Below are positions 6,754 through 13,980 of a stretch of 19,317 bases of DNA, piece by piece (position 1 is the first letter of the stretch; the number at the start of each line of letters is the position of its first letter). The stretch spans positions 1 to 19,317 of the forward strand of contig JBDRGC010000471.1 in assembly GCA_043818215.1 (NCBI GenBank), given 5' to 3'. Below the pieces are notes generated by a model that saw only the letters and a program-made list of their open reading frames with translations, was not told where the DNA came from and did no database searches. The translations under genes and the position numbers were made by a program. This DNA comes from JBDRGC01 sp043818215 (GTDB lineage: Bacteria > Chloroflexota > Anaerolineae > Anaerolineales > UBA11858).

Positions 6754-6892
6754 GATCTTTATACAGGTGGACTGCCTGGGAATGCCGTCACGGTGTTACG
6801 TACCTGTGTCAGGGTGGTTGAACTGCTGCCCAGTTATCAGACTATCCGCCCATTCCGGTATCCGTGCTCTGCTCGTCACGCTTCACGCCCGT

Positions 6893-6921
6893 TTGACGCT
6901 CCCTCGCGCCCATGCTACAAT
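6893..6921 (+). promoter_or_regulatory. Sigma70-type promoter of the decayed toxin gene
   Basis: TTGACG (6893-6898), 17-bp spacer, TACAAT (6916-6921). It lies inside a 110-bp segment (6887-7000) nearly identical to 9127-9240, which drives the intact toxin operon. A small GCGC-TGGATGA-GCGC hairpin follows in both copies. Confidence 0.8.
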
Positions 6922-7005
6922 GATTTTGCGCTGGATGAGCGCATTGTTGAGTTCGGAGCGATATTGATGAGCCGGTAGAGAAATTGTGGATATATTACAA
7001 GAGTC

Positions 7006-7199
7006 CACTGAAAAAAGGTTATTTCACCGCAGAGCACGCGGAGATCGCTGAGATTATTGAAAATCAGTTTAATATTTCGGAACTTTGCTCAGATTCTGGC
7101 ATGAATTCCTAAACTTGGTTTTAGGTTTTTCTCTGCGTTCTTCGCGAAGCATACCCGAAGGGGTACTGCGTTCTCCGCGGTAAGAGAGTTTTTTCAGTG
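7006..7199. mobile_element. MITE-like element A (194 bp)
   Basis: Ends are CACTGAAAAAA and TTTTTTCAGTG. The inverted similarity continues inward (ACCGC, then AGAGCACGC versus GAGAACGC), for about 38 bp per arm. No gene inside. A small palindromic block GCATACCCGAAGGGGTACTG sits near the right arm (7149-7168). No clear target duplication was found. Confidence 0.75.
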
Positions 7200-7355
7200 C
7201 AGCAACTCCATAACTTTTCATACTTCAAAATTATTCATTCGGCAAGAAACACGATAGCAATCCAGGGTGTTTCTAGGTAGTCATTACAAATCCATGAACA
7301 GGTTAGGCGGGGCGAATGCGAACTCAGTTATCATGCTGAGAAGGAAAGATACGCG

Positions 7356-7515
7356 GTAACTACTCAGTCAGCCCCCCTGACCCCCCAACTTTGGGGGGAA
7401 CCCACTACTAAGCCCAATTTTGGAGGGAACCCGTGTTGCTCCCCCCAGGATTGGGGGGCAGGGGGGGCGCTTCGGGCGTTGTTTAGTTAGATTCATCCTC
7501 TGCCTGAGTAGTCAC
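7356..7515. mobile_element. MITE-like element B (160 bp) with target duplication
   Basis: Inverted ends GTAACTACTCAG (7356) and its partner CTGAGTAGTCAC (to 7515) match at 11 of 12. They are flanked by direct GATACGCG at 7348-7355 and 7516-7523. The intact paralogue has a single copy of this word (9299-9306), so the 8-bp duplication is directly demonstrated (9 bp if the shared G is counted). The interior holds C- and G-runs of 6-7 bases that can pair (CCCCCC with GGGGGG). No gene inside. Confidence 0.9.
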
Positions 7516-7581
7516 GATACGCGGAAGATATTCGGATCCCCGATTTGGAAACGATCATCTTCAATGGAGAAATACTCGAAG

Positions 7582-7852
7582 GGGTGCAATCCCAAAATGT
7601 GACGGTGGTTGGAGTAACGGAACGCAATCCAAGATTACCGGGAGAATTGTAAATGGTGAATGGTGAATGGTAAATTGTAAATGCTTTTGGACCGATTTTG
7701 GTCCCATTGTGGCCTAACGTCCGACCGTCAGCGCTTTGAATTCCTAAAATAAGTTTCCAACGCGCCATTTCATTTACCATTCACCATTTACAATTTACCA
7801 TTTACAATTGCATGGCTTGTTTAGCTAAATGTCACAAAATGGGAATGCACCC
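7582..7852. mobile_element. MITE-like element C (271 bp) with heptamer arms
   Basis: Terminal inverted repeats of 22 bp: GGGTGCAATCCC..TGTGAC at the left and GTCACA..GGGAATGCACCC at the right (17 of 22). Nested inside are two face-to-face heptameric repeats, ATGGTGA/ATGGTAA type at 7646-7683 and the complementary CCATTTA/CCATTCA type at 7771-7810. No credible gene lies between them. Confidence 0.78.
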
Positions 7853-7903
7853 TCCACATTGTGTGTGGTTATACTGAGCGCCCTTTAAAACAGTGAAAAC
7901 TGG

Positions 7904-7940
7904 TACACGGATTTAACGGATTGTACGGATTGTACGGATA
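7904..7940. repeat. ACGGAT-type tandem repeat
   Basis: TACACGGATT, then ACGGATTGT units with 9-10 bp period. This is the reverse orientation of the family at 53-170. The preceding AAAACTGG also precedes the copy on the minus strand near 8926, which suggests a larger unit. The interval 7941-8060 shows no gene. Confidence 0.7.
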
Positions 7941-8063
7941 AAAAAACAAGAAAAATCAGTTTTATACATGACATCCGGGTGCAGAAATTTCACTCTTTCC
8001 TTAGACGGACAGCATATTACACGGTGGAAACTAATATTTTGATCACTGGTTTCAGGCCGCAAT

Positions 8064-8094
8064 TTGACTTGTGAAGCCAAAAATAATGTATACT
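8064..8094 (+). promoter_or_regulatory. Candidate promoter of the PH-domain gene
   Basis: TTGACT (8064-8069) and TATACT (8089-8094) are good hexamers, but the spacer is 19 bp, longer than ideal. They lie about 95 bp upstream of the start codon. Confidence 0.45.
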
Positions 8095-8189
8095 TCTAAC
8101 AATAGCGCAACCTCCAGCCGCGACCCAAAATATAACCGCAGAGTTCGCAAAGATCGCGAAGAAAGAACATTAGAAAACAGGAGAAAATC

Positions 8190-8738
8190 ATGTCTATCGA
8201 TAAAATTCGCACCCAAGTTACGGCCAGCATCTGGCAGGCAATTGCCCAAAGCAGTATCAATCTAACGGCCATTTCTAAAGATGATCAAGAGAAATTGGTC
8301 CGCAAAATTGCAGACTCCATGTTAGCAACCTTTGATGAGGTTCTAGGCGAACAATATAAATCGGCTGTTCCCCAGAAAAGTGCCCCTGACGATGATCCTG
8401 ACACTGAAGACGAGAAAATCATCTGGGAGGGGCGACCATTTCTTTCTTTGGTGGAATCCTACATAATCACATCAGAACGGATCAAAACTATCACTGGTCT
8501 GGTTTCCCGGCAGGTCGAAAACTACGAACTGATTCGCATCCAGGATATCGACTTTAAGCAGAATGTGAGGGAACGCGTCCTGGGCCTGGGGGATATCGCC
8601 ATCCAGGGACACGACGTCTCAGACCCGGCAATAGTCTTGCGCAATGTTGCCAATCCTGAAGAAGTTTACGAACTGCTCAGAAAAGCCTGGTTAGAGGCCC
8701 GCAAGCGTTACGGGCTTCAGTTCAGAGAATATATGTAA
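8190..8738 (+). CDS. Bacterial PH-domain (bPH2-like) protein
   Basis: This 182-residue soluble protein starts at ATG 8190 with AGGAG 6 nt upstream. Residues about 1-60 are helical. An acidic linker (DDDPDTEDE) leads to a C-terminal bacterial pleckstrin-homology-like domain from EKIIWEGRPF (about 74-83) through YIITSERIKTITGLVSRQ to DPAIVLRNVANPEEVYELLR. The pattern W-EG-P, Y-IT-ERI, G-L, L-DI-I-G, L-NV-PEEVYELLR is that of bPH2 (YdbS/YdbT-like) domains. No transmembrane segment was found, unlike YdbS. Ligand and role are unknown. It stands alone between repeats. Confidence 0.8.
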   Translation: MSIDKIRTQVTASIWQAIAQSSINLTAISKDDQEKLVRKIADSMLATFDEVLGEQYKSAVPQKSAPDDDPDTEDEKIIWEGRPFLSLVESYIITSERIKTITGLVSRQVENYELIRIQDIDFKQNVRERVLGLGDIAIQGHDVSDPAIVLRNVANPEEVYELLRKAWLEARKRYGLQFREYM

Positions 8739-8771
8739 ACCACACTTTTTAAACCTGGCAGGTTTTTGTAT

Positions 8772-8960
8772 TTGGACTTTGGACAAAATTGGAGCATATC
8801 AGATACCGATATTGTGGGTTACAAAAACAGCATTTTGTACACGGATTAGACGGATACGCACGGATTTTTGTAAAAAACGGCTTGAATCCGTGTACTCCGT
8901 GTAAATCCGTGTCCCAGTTTTGCTGTAAATCGGCAGCCATGTTTTTTATCCAAAGTCCAA
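8772..8960. mobile_element. MITE-like palindromic element carrying ATCCGT arms
   Basis: A perfect 12-bp inverted pair TTGGACTTTGGA (8772-8783) and TCCAAAGTCCAA (8949-8960) continues as a 17-bp match with one mismatch. Inside, two ACGGAT/ATCCGT tandem blocks face each other (about 8838-8866 and 8884-8917), so the whole segment can fold into one long nested hairpin. No gene inside. Confidence 0.7.
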
Positions 8961-8989
8961 TTGTATCCTCTTCAAAAGTAAGGGGAGAT

Positions 8990-9029
8990 GTAGCCGAGAT
9001 TTCCACACCTACCCTGCACCGTCCCTGCG
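8990..9029 (+). repeat. 40-bp dispersed repeat, copy 2
   Basis: Inverted counterpart of 1538-1577, about 90 percent identical. The following 9030-9126 shows no gene and leads directly into the duplicated toxin promoter segment. Confidence 0.75.
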
Positions 9030-9132
9030 TGTTCAAGGAGCGGGCGGCGTCGTGGAATCTCGTCGCTACGGGACGGTGGTCTCAAACAACATCGAAGAGA
9101 CGCGGGCTACATTGGGCATAACTCATGCCTGT

Positions 9133-9161
9133 TTGACGCTCCCTCGCGCCCATGCTACAAT
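9133..9161 (+). promoter_or_regulatory. Sigma70-type promoter of the toxin-antitoxin operon
   Basis: TTGACG (9133-9138), 17-bp spacer, TACAAT (9156-9161). The leader from here to the start codon is 65 nt and carries the GCGC-TGGATGA-GCGC hairpin. It is preserved almost base for base ahead of the decayed copy (6887-7000), including the untranslated leader. Confidence 0.85.
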
Positions 9162-9225
9162 GATTTTGCGCTGGATGAGCGCATTGTTGAGTTCGGAGCG
9201 CTATTGATGAGCCGGTAGAGAAATT

Positions 9226-9537
9226 GTGGATATATTAAAAATTCAGAAAAAGGTTAGACGGGACGAATACGAACTTAGTTATCATGCTGAGAAGGAAAGA
9301 TACGCGGAAGATATTCTGATCCACGATTTGGAAACGACCATCTTCAATGGAGAAATACTCGAAGACTATCCCGATGACCCAAGAGGCCCAAGCTGTCTTG
9401 TTTCGGGTTATTCGCGAAACCAGGCAATCCACATTGTGTGCGGTTATACCCACATGGAATGGATTCGGGTTATAACAGTGTATCTGCCAAAACCGCCGAA
9501 GTGGATTGATGAGAGAACGAGAGCCTTTACGAGGTGA
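9226..9537 (+). CDS. DUF4258-family putative toxin
   Basis: The 103-residue product matches DUF4258: YELSYHAEKER near the N-terminus, GEILEDYPDDPRGPSCLVSG (about 42-61), AIHIVCGYT (about 67-75), VITVYLPKPPKWI (about 82-94). The family consists of small, probably RelE-like proteins commonly encoded just ahead of YgiT/MqsA-type zinc-finger antitoxins. Nuclease activity is inferred, not shown. The GTG start at 9226 has only a weak purine-rich site (GTAGAGAAA). It is the first gene of an operon: stop at 9537, next start at 9542. A broken paralogue lies at 6986-7874. Confidence 0.88.
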   Translation: MDILKIQKKVRRDEYELSYHAEKERYAEDILIHDLETTIFNGEILEDYPDDPRGPSCLVSGYSRNQAIHIVCGYTHMEWIRVITVYLPKPPKWIDERTRAFTR

Positions 9538-9541
9538 AATA

Positions 9542-9793
9542 ATGCATAAATATGGAGATTGTTCCTTTTGTGGAGGAGAGGTACAGGAAAGTAAAGTCGA
9601 ACTGGATTACCGCTATCAAGAAGAGCTATATATTTTTCGAAATGTGCCTGCTGGAGTTTGCCAACAGTGTGGAGAGAAATATCTGACAGCTAAGATCGCC
9701 AAAGAGATCGAGCGGAAGATTGAGACAACAAAGAAATGGCAAATGACAACTGCTGTTCCTGTAGGCATTTTTCCTGAGACAATGGCAGTGTAA
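9542..9793 (+). CDS. YgiT/MqsA-type zinc-finger antitoxin, first copy
   Basis: This 83-residue protein starts at ATG 9542 with GAGGTG about 6 nt upstream. Two CxxC pairs (C7-C10 in CSFCGG, C40-C43 in CQQCGE) form the zinc-binding fold of the YgiT-type family. The framework KVELDYRYQEELYIFRNVPAGVC is typical of antitoxins paired with DUF4258 proteins. The C-terminal part is a short helix (AKIAKEIERKIE) and lacks the HTH of full-length MqsA, so DNA binding is not expected from this protein alone. It follows the toxin stop by 4 nt. Confidence 0.9.
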   Translation: MHKYGDCSFCGGEVQESKVELDYRYQEELYIFRNVPAGVCQQCGEKYLTAKIAKEIERKIETTKKWQMTTAVPVGIFPETMAV

Positions 9794-9808
9794 GAGAAGG
9801 AACGAGCT

Positions 9809-10045
9809 ATGATGTGTTCAATTCGAGGTTGCTCTGGCGAAGACCCAGAAAATTTCATCTCACAAGTTTTTATTCGAGATGGAAAGTCTGTAGTTGTCGA
9901 GAACATTCCGGCCCGAGTGTGCAATGTCTGTGGCGATACTATTTTAGGTTGGGAAACTGTAGAACAGCTATTCGGGATTCTGGAAACACCGCAAGAACCG
10001 CGTCACTTTCTCCCAGCGTATTCTTTTGAAGTTGTAGCAGCTTGA
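9809..10045 (+). CDS. YgiT/MqsA-type zinc-finger protein, second copy
   Basis: This 78-residue protein starts at ATG 9809 (ATG at 9812 also possible) with AAGGA about 6 nt upstream and 15 nt after the previous stop. It carries C3/C8 and a CNVCGD pair (C38, C41) with the conserved VVVENIPARVCNVCGD core of the YgiT-type family, but a looser first cysteine pair than its neighbour. It may be a second antitoxin for the same toxin, or the survivor of another toxin-antitoxin pair. Its stop overlaps the next start by 4 bases (TTGA). Confidence 0.87.
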   Translation: MMCSIRGCSGEDPENFISQVFIRDGKSVVVENIPARVCNVCGDTILGWETVEQLFGILETPQEPRHFLPAYSFEVVAA

Positions 10046-12075
10046 GACAGGGAGTGGATACATCCCCTGAAACCAGCGTTGAAAACAATGTCCGAGAGCG
10101 ATCCAAACCTCGCCGCCCTCGGCGTATATCGATTTCCCCGCTCACGCTGGCGTTGATTCTGATCGTCAACCTGCTGGTGCTGGTGGTACTTGGCTGGCCC
10201 TATCTGCAAGCCCGGTACGATCTCCCCGTGACCGTGCCGTGGAGTCTGGCCCTCGAAGCTGCCCCACCAGACGAAACTCACACTCCCGGCCCACCCACCC
10301 AAACGCCGACACCTTCCGGTACTCCCACCCCATCCAATACCCCAACGCCCACAAACACGCCCACCGCCTCGGCCACTCTGCCCGCAGTCACTCTGGAGCC
10401 GGGCGCCTGGGAGCAGGGACTGATCATCCTTGCCATGCAGGAAGGGTTGGACACGCACCTTTTCGCCTACCAGCCTCTGATCGAAGACGCCGGCGCCGTG
10501 CTGCCGCTCACCCGCCTGACCAGCGGTTCTTGGGACGATATTACCCCGGCGCTCAACCCAAATGGCGGATACCTGGCCTTTGCATCTGATCGCGGTGGTC
10601 AATGGGATATTTATACCCTGAACCTGGCAAGCGGGGAAACCACCCGGCTGACTCACACCCCTGATTACGATGCCGCACCCACCTGGTCTTCCGATGGACT
10701 GTGGCTGGCTTATGAAACCTATATCGACGATAGTCTGGAGATTGTCATCCGCCCGCTCGACGGGGAGCAAGACCCAATCCAACTCACCAGCCATTTGGCC
10801 GCCGACTACGCCCCAGCGTGGTCGCCATTGGGACGCCAGATTGCCTTCGTTTCCACCCGCGGCGGCCGCAGCCAGGTCTGGCTGGCCCATCTGGATGAAA
10901 GCGGAGAAAACCGTTTCGTGGCCCTCAGCCAGCATTTCGAAGCCGCGGCCGCGCACCCCGTCTGGTCGCCAGACGGACGTTATCTGGCCTGGGCCGCGGT
11001 CACCGAAGATGGCTGGCACAATATCTACATTTGGGACAGCACCCAACCTGCATCGCCGCCGCGCGAGCATGGCAGCGGGGATTGGCCTGTGTGGAGTCCC
11101 GATGGACAGGCTATGCTCACCATCTTGCTGACTCCCCATCAAACCTACCTGACCGCCTATCCTGTGGGACGGCCGGGGGTGGTGATATTGCCGCCCGTGG
11201 CCCTCCCCGGCTCGGTTGCGGGCCTGGTTTGGGCCGCTGCGACCTTGTCGGGAGCAGTGGCTGAAATGGGCGCACCGACTTCGACTCCGCTGTGGCAGCC
11301 CGGTTTGGACACCGCCCCCCTCGGCCCCGGTGGACGTTGGAATATGGTCACCCTCGAAGATGTGGATGCTCACTACCCCCAATTGCACGATTTGGCGGAT
11401 GAGTCCTTCCAAGCCTTACGGGAGCGGCTGGCTGCCGATGTGGGTTGGGACTTGCTCGCCAGCCTGGAGAATGCCTATATCCCGCTCACATCCGCCCTGG
11501 CCCCGGGGTTGAGGGATGATTGGCTGTACACCGGGAGGGCGTTTACCGTCAACACGCTGCCCATCAATGCTGGCTGGATGGCCGTACTGCGCGAAGATTT
11601 CGGTCAGCAGACTTATTGGCGGATGTACCTGCGGGCACGTTTTCAGGATGGCTCTCTAGGCCTGCCGCTCCACGCCTTGCCCTGGGATTTCGATGCCCGT
11701 TACAGCGGAGACCCGCGCCCCTACGATCAGGGCGGCGAAGTGGCTTTGGCGGTTCCCAGTGGCTATTGGGTGGATATGACTCAACTGGCCGCGACTTATA
11801 GCTGGGAGCGATTGCCGGCCCTGTCGACCTGGCGGGCGGCCTACCCGGCGGCGCGCTTCAACGAGTTTGCCAAAACCGACGGCCTCAGTTGGGAAGCCGC
11901 CATGCTGGAAATTTACCCTCCCGAAGCTTTGCTCACTCAAACGCCAATTCCCACTCGCACCCTGACTCCTACTGCAACTCCGTGGTGGTATCGTTCTCCA
12001 ACACCAACCGCAACCAACACGCCCCTCCCCAGCATAACTCCGCTCCCCACCACGACGATCACACCGCTGCCATGA
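10042..12075 (+). CDS. Membrane-anchored TolB-like beta-propeller protein
   Basis: The 677-residue product has a basic N-terminal tail (RSKPRRPRR, about 20-28), one transmembrane helix (about 34-52), a Thr/Pro linker (about 78-113) and a PD40/TolB-like propeller from about 125 to 400. Repeats include LNPNGGYLAFASDRGGQWDI, WSSDGLWLAYET, WSPLGRQIAFVSTRGGRSQVW, WSPDGRYLAWAA and WSPDGQAMLTIL. A further domain (about 430-620; DVGWDLLASLENAY, YTGRAF, WRMYLRARFQDGS, YDQGGEVALAVPSGYWVD) has no motif I recognise. The last 45 residues are a second Thr/Pro tract. It is probably anchored and exposed outside the cytoplasm; propellers of this type bind proteins or glycans. The called start is TTG 10042 with no good ribosome site; GTG 10054 is an alternative. 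Its overlap with the zinc-finger gene is probably accidental. Confidence 0.82.
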   Translation: MRQGVDTSPETSVENNVRERSKPRRPRRISISPLTLALILIVNLLVLVVLGWPYLQARYDLPVTVPWSLALEAAPPDETHTPGPPTQTPTPSGTPTPSNTPTPTNTPTASATLPAVTLEPGAWEQGLIILAMQEGLDTHLFAYQPLIEDAGAVLPLTRLTSGSWDDITPALNPNGGYLAFASDRGGQWDIYTLNLASGETTRLTHTPDYDAAPTWSSDGLWLAYETYIDDSLEIVIRPLDGEQDPIQLTSHLAADYAPAWSPLGRQIAFVSTRGGRSQVWLAHLDESGENRFVALSQHFEAAAAHPVWSPDGRYLAWAAVTEDGWHNIYIWDSTQPASPPREHGSGDWPVWSPDGQAMLTILLTPHQTYLTAYPVGRPGVVILPPVALPGSVAGLVWAAATLSGAVAEMGAPTSTPLWQPGLDTAPLGPGGRWNMVTLEDVDAHYPQLHDLADESFQALRERLAADVGWDLLASLENAYIPLTSALAPGLRDDWLYTGRAFTVNTLPINAGWMAVLREDFGQQTYWRMYLRARFQDGSLGLPLHALPWDFDARYSGDPRPYDQGGEVALAVPSGYWVDMTQLAATYSWERLPALSTWRAAYPAARFNEFAKTDGLSWEAAMLEIYPPEALLTQTPIPTRTLTPTATPWWYRSPTPTATNTPLPSITPLPTTTITPLP

Positions 12076-12252
12076 AAGCTTGGGCGAAGGTGCGACGCAT
12101 TTATTCATGGTGCAAGAATGCAATTTTGTCAACTGGGTTATCGCTCAGGTTTTGCACGAACGAAAAAATGTCATTCCCCAAAGGGGACGGTATGCTAGTA
12201 TCTCCACCCCGTAAGGAACGGCGGTGCTCGAACCGGAAGAAACAAAAGAGTA

Positions 12253-12422
12253 TGTCATTGCGAAGCAGCTTTACCGCTGAAGCAATCTCATCCTTGGCGA
12301 GAGGGAGATCGCTTCGCCGGAAAGCGTCGTCTCGCGATGACACGCTGGTAAGTTTCTTAGTAGGAACGAATCAATCTCCTCCTGCGAAGTGTGAGATTGC
12401 TTCGTTCCTCGCAATGACACGA
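12253..12422. repeat. TGTCATTGCGA-type dispersed palindromes
   Basis: TGTCATTGCGAAGC (12253) faces GATCGC..CTCGCGATGACAC (to 12343), with GCAATCTC and GAGATCGC between them, forming an imperfect 90-bp palindrome. A second half copy GAGATTGCTTCG..GCAATGACAC lies at 12393-12420. I recall this sequence type as an intergenic repeat in many bacterial genomes. It argues against the long open frame through this region being translated. The rest of 12076-12485 shows nothing else beyond a short palindromic GTGCGACGCA word near 12090 that recurs at 14445. Confidence 0.8.
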
Positions 12423-12485
12423 CTGGTGCATGTTTCTGGTTGGCGGTTTTCGTTTCCTGTAAAAGCTAAGTTATCATATTTCGCT

Positions 12486-13667
12486 TTGACGCCCATCCCA
12501 AGTGCGTCACACCTGCGCCGGATACAGATTGTCCTTGCGGTGATTGCCGCGTTTTTGTTAGTGTCCGCTTGCCAGACCGTTTCCCCTACGGCAACACCTT
12601 CCGCTGTGGGGGAGGCGGAAGGAGTCGGGGAGGCACCCATGCCTCAAGAAACAGAATCACCTGCCCCCCCCGCGGGGGTTTCTCCCACGGCGGTGCTGGT
12701 CGCCGCTGCAACGCCATCCCCCGCAATGGAGCAAATTCCCCCCACGGCAGCTCCCGATCCGCTGCGGTTCGCGTTCCCTGAGGCGGCTCCGGCCCCTGTC
12801 TCGGCCTGGCGTCCCCCGTTGTACCCTATCCCCTGGGCGCTTACGCCTTACGATCATTTCTATTTCACCCGCCCCATCGCTGCCGACGAGGTCAATTGGC
12901 CGCTGGCGAATTATCGTTATGGGGGCGTGTTCTTCGAGGGTGTAGTCCACACCGGGATTGACATTTCTGCCCCGCCTGGCACGCCTGTATTGGCCGCTGG
13001 CGATGGCAAGGTAGTGTGGGCCGGGTATGGTTTGTACCGGGGGGTGTCTGGCGATCTATCGGATCCGTACGGGCAGGCCGTGGTCGTTCAGCACGATTTT
13101 GGTTATCAGGGGCAGCAGCTTTTCACTGTATACGGGCATTTGCAGCGCGTAGATGTGTTTCGTGGGCAGCGTGTTGTGACCAGGGCGTCGCTGGGACTGG
13201 TAGGTGAAACCGGCAAAGTGACCGGGCCGCATTTGCATTTCGAGGTGCGGGTGGGCGAGAGCGATTTTTTCACCACTCTGAATCCGGAGTTGTGGCTGGT
13301 ACCTCCGCAGGGATGGGGGGTGCTGGCAGCCCGCATCATGGATACCGCCGGGCAATTATACGCGAACGAGCTAATCTACATCACTTCTCGGGAGACCGGG
13401 CAGGTTTGGCAGGTGTGGCCGTATTCCGGCGCGCCGGCCAACAGCGATCCGTATTATCAGGAGAATATGGTGATAAGCGATTTGCCTGCCGGGATATATG
13501 CGGTGGGCACTTCGTATGCGGGCCGGTGGTACACTTTGGAGCTTGAGATTTTCCCCGGGCGGGTGACATATTTCACCTTTCAGGGGCGGGATGGATTCAG
13601 ATTCGAGCTGCCCCCTGACCCCGGAGAGGGATTTGCTCCCTTTGAAGCGGAGCCTGCTTCACCTTGA
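12486..13667 (+). CDS. M23-family (LytM) metallopeptidase lipoprotein
   Basis: The 393-residue product starts with a lipoprotein signal peptide (HLRRIQIVLAVIAAFLLVSA, lipobox VSAC, C29). A low-complexity Pro/Thr/Ala linker follows (30-95). The M23 domain (about 145-275) has all ligands: H155 and D159 in HTGID, H218 in VYGHL, H249 and H251 in HLHFE. M23 enzymes cut peptide crosslinks in peptidoglycan, so this is probably an active, lipid-anchored hydrolase. The C-terminal ~100 residues (ISDLPAGIYAVGTSYAGRWY, then PGRVTYFTFQG) look like a carboxypeptidase-regulatory-like beta domain. TTG 12486 is chosen because it gives a well-proportioned signal peptide. The frame is open from 11889, but that stretch overlaps the previous gene and dispersed repeats; ATG 12414 lies inside a repeat. 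Confidence 0.88.
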   Translation: MTPIPSASHLRRIQIVLAVIAAFLLVSACQTVSPTATPSAVGEAEGVGEAPMPQETESPAPPAGVSPTAVLVAAATPSPAMEQIPPTAAPDPLRFAFPEAAPAPVSAWRPPLYPIPWALTPYDHFYFTRPIAADEVNWPLANYRYGGVFFEGVVHTGIDISAPPGTPVLAAGDGKVVWAGYGLYRGVSGDLSDPYGQAVVVQHDFGYQGQQLFTVYGHLQRVDVFRGQRVVTRASLGLVGETGKVTGPHLHFEVRVGESDFFTTLNPELWLVPPQGWGVLAARIMDTAGQLYANELIYITSRETGQVWQVWPYSGAPANSDPYYQENMVISDLPAGIYAVGTSYAGRWYTLELEIFPGRVTYFTFQGRDGFRFELPPDPGEGFAPFEAEPASP

Positions 13668-13760
13668 CATATAGAATGTAATTGCTCAAAATGTTAGTGG
13701 TGCATTATCATGCCCTGTGGGTATGCACCCCAAAGGATGCGTACTCACAAACAAAACCGA

Positions 13761-13853
13761 ATTGTAAATGGTAAATGGTGAATTATAAATGGTAAATTAT
13801 TGTGGCGTTGTCGGCACCTCATTTACAATTTACCATTCACCATTTACCATTTC
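13761..13853. repeat. Heptamer hairpin, second copy of the element C core
   Basis: AATGGTAAATGGTGAATTAT (left arm, 13761-13800) faces CATTTACAATTTACCATTC and following (right arm, 13820-13853). Both arms are built from 7-base units like those inside element C (7646-7683, 7771-7810). The 19-nt centre is unrelated. Flanking TGCCCTGTGGGTATGC (13710-13725) and TGCCCTTTGGGTATTGCG (13931-13948) are related short blocks. No gene in 13668-13980. Confidence 0.8.
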
Positions 13854-13980
13854 ATTCCCTTACCCCGGCAATTCCCAGGGAACTGAAAAAACAAGATAGC
13901 TTTGCGTCTCTGCAACTTCGCGGCTCATCGTGCCCTTTGGGTATTGCGTTTATGGTTTGCTTGCGGCGGAAGACTACGTT

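Larger units (their letters stand above)
6986..7874 (+). pseudogene. DUF4258 toxin gene broken by three insertions
   Basis: Homology to the intact gene at 9226-9537 survives in pieces: the leader and first codons (6887-about 7001), then 7296-7356, 7516-7581 and 7853-7874 (CCACATTGTGTG plus GGTTATA). Between the pieces lie three palindromic elements: 7006-7199, 7356-7515 and 7582-7852. The GTG start at 6986 is kept but the frame stops at 7049 inside the first element. About 64 bp of the gene are also missing at the third insertion, and 7200-7295 is filler I cannot assign. No antitoxin homologue follows, so loss of this toxin probably accompanied loss of its partner. Confidence 0.88.

Noticed and set aside
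10003..11412. 469-residue open frame on the minus strand opposite the propeller gene
   Set aside because: It is the antisense shadow of a GC-rich gene with clear WSPDG repeats on the plus strand; its own product is Gly/Arg-rich with no recognisable domain.
11889..12485. Upstream extension of the M23 protein to 592 residues
   Set aside because: It overlaps the propeller gene in another frame and crosses dispersed TGTCATTGCGA repeats. The lipoprotein signal peptide would be buried near residue 210.
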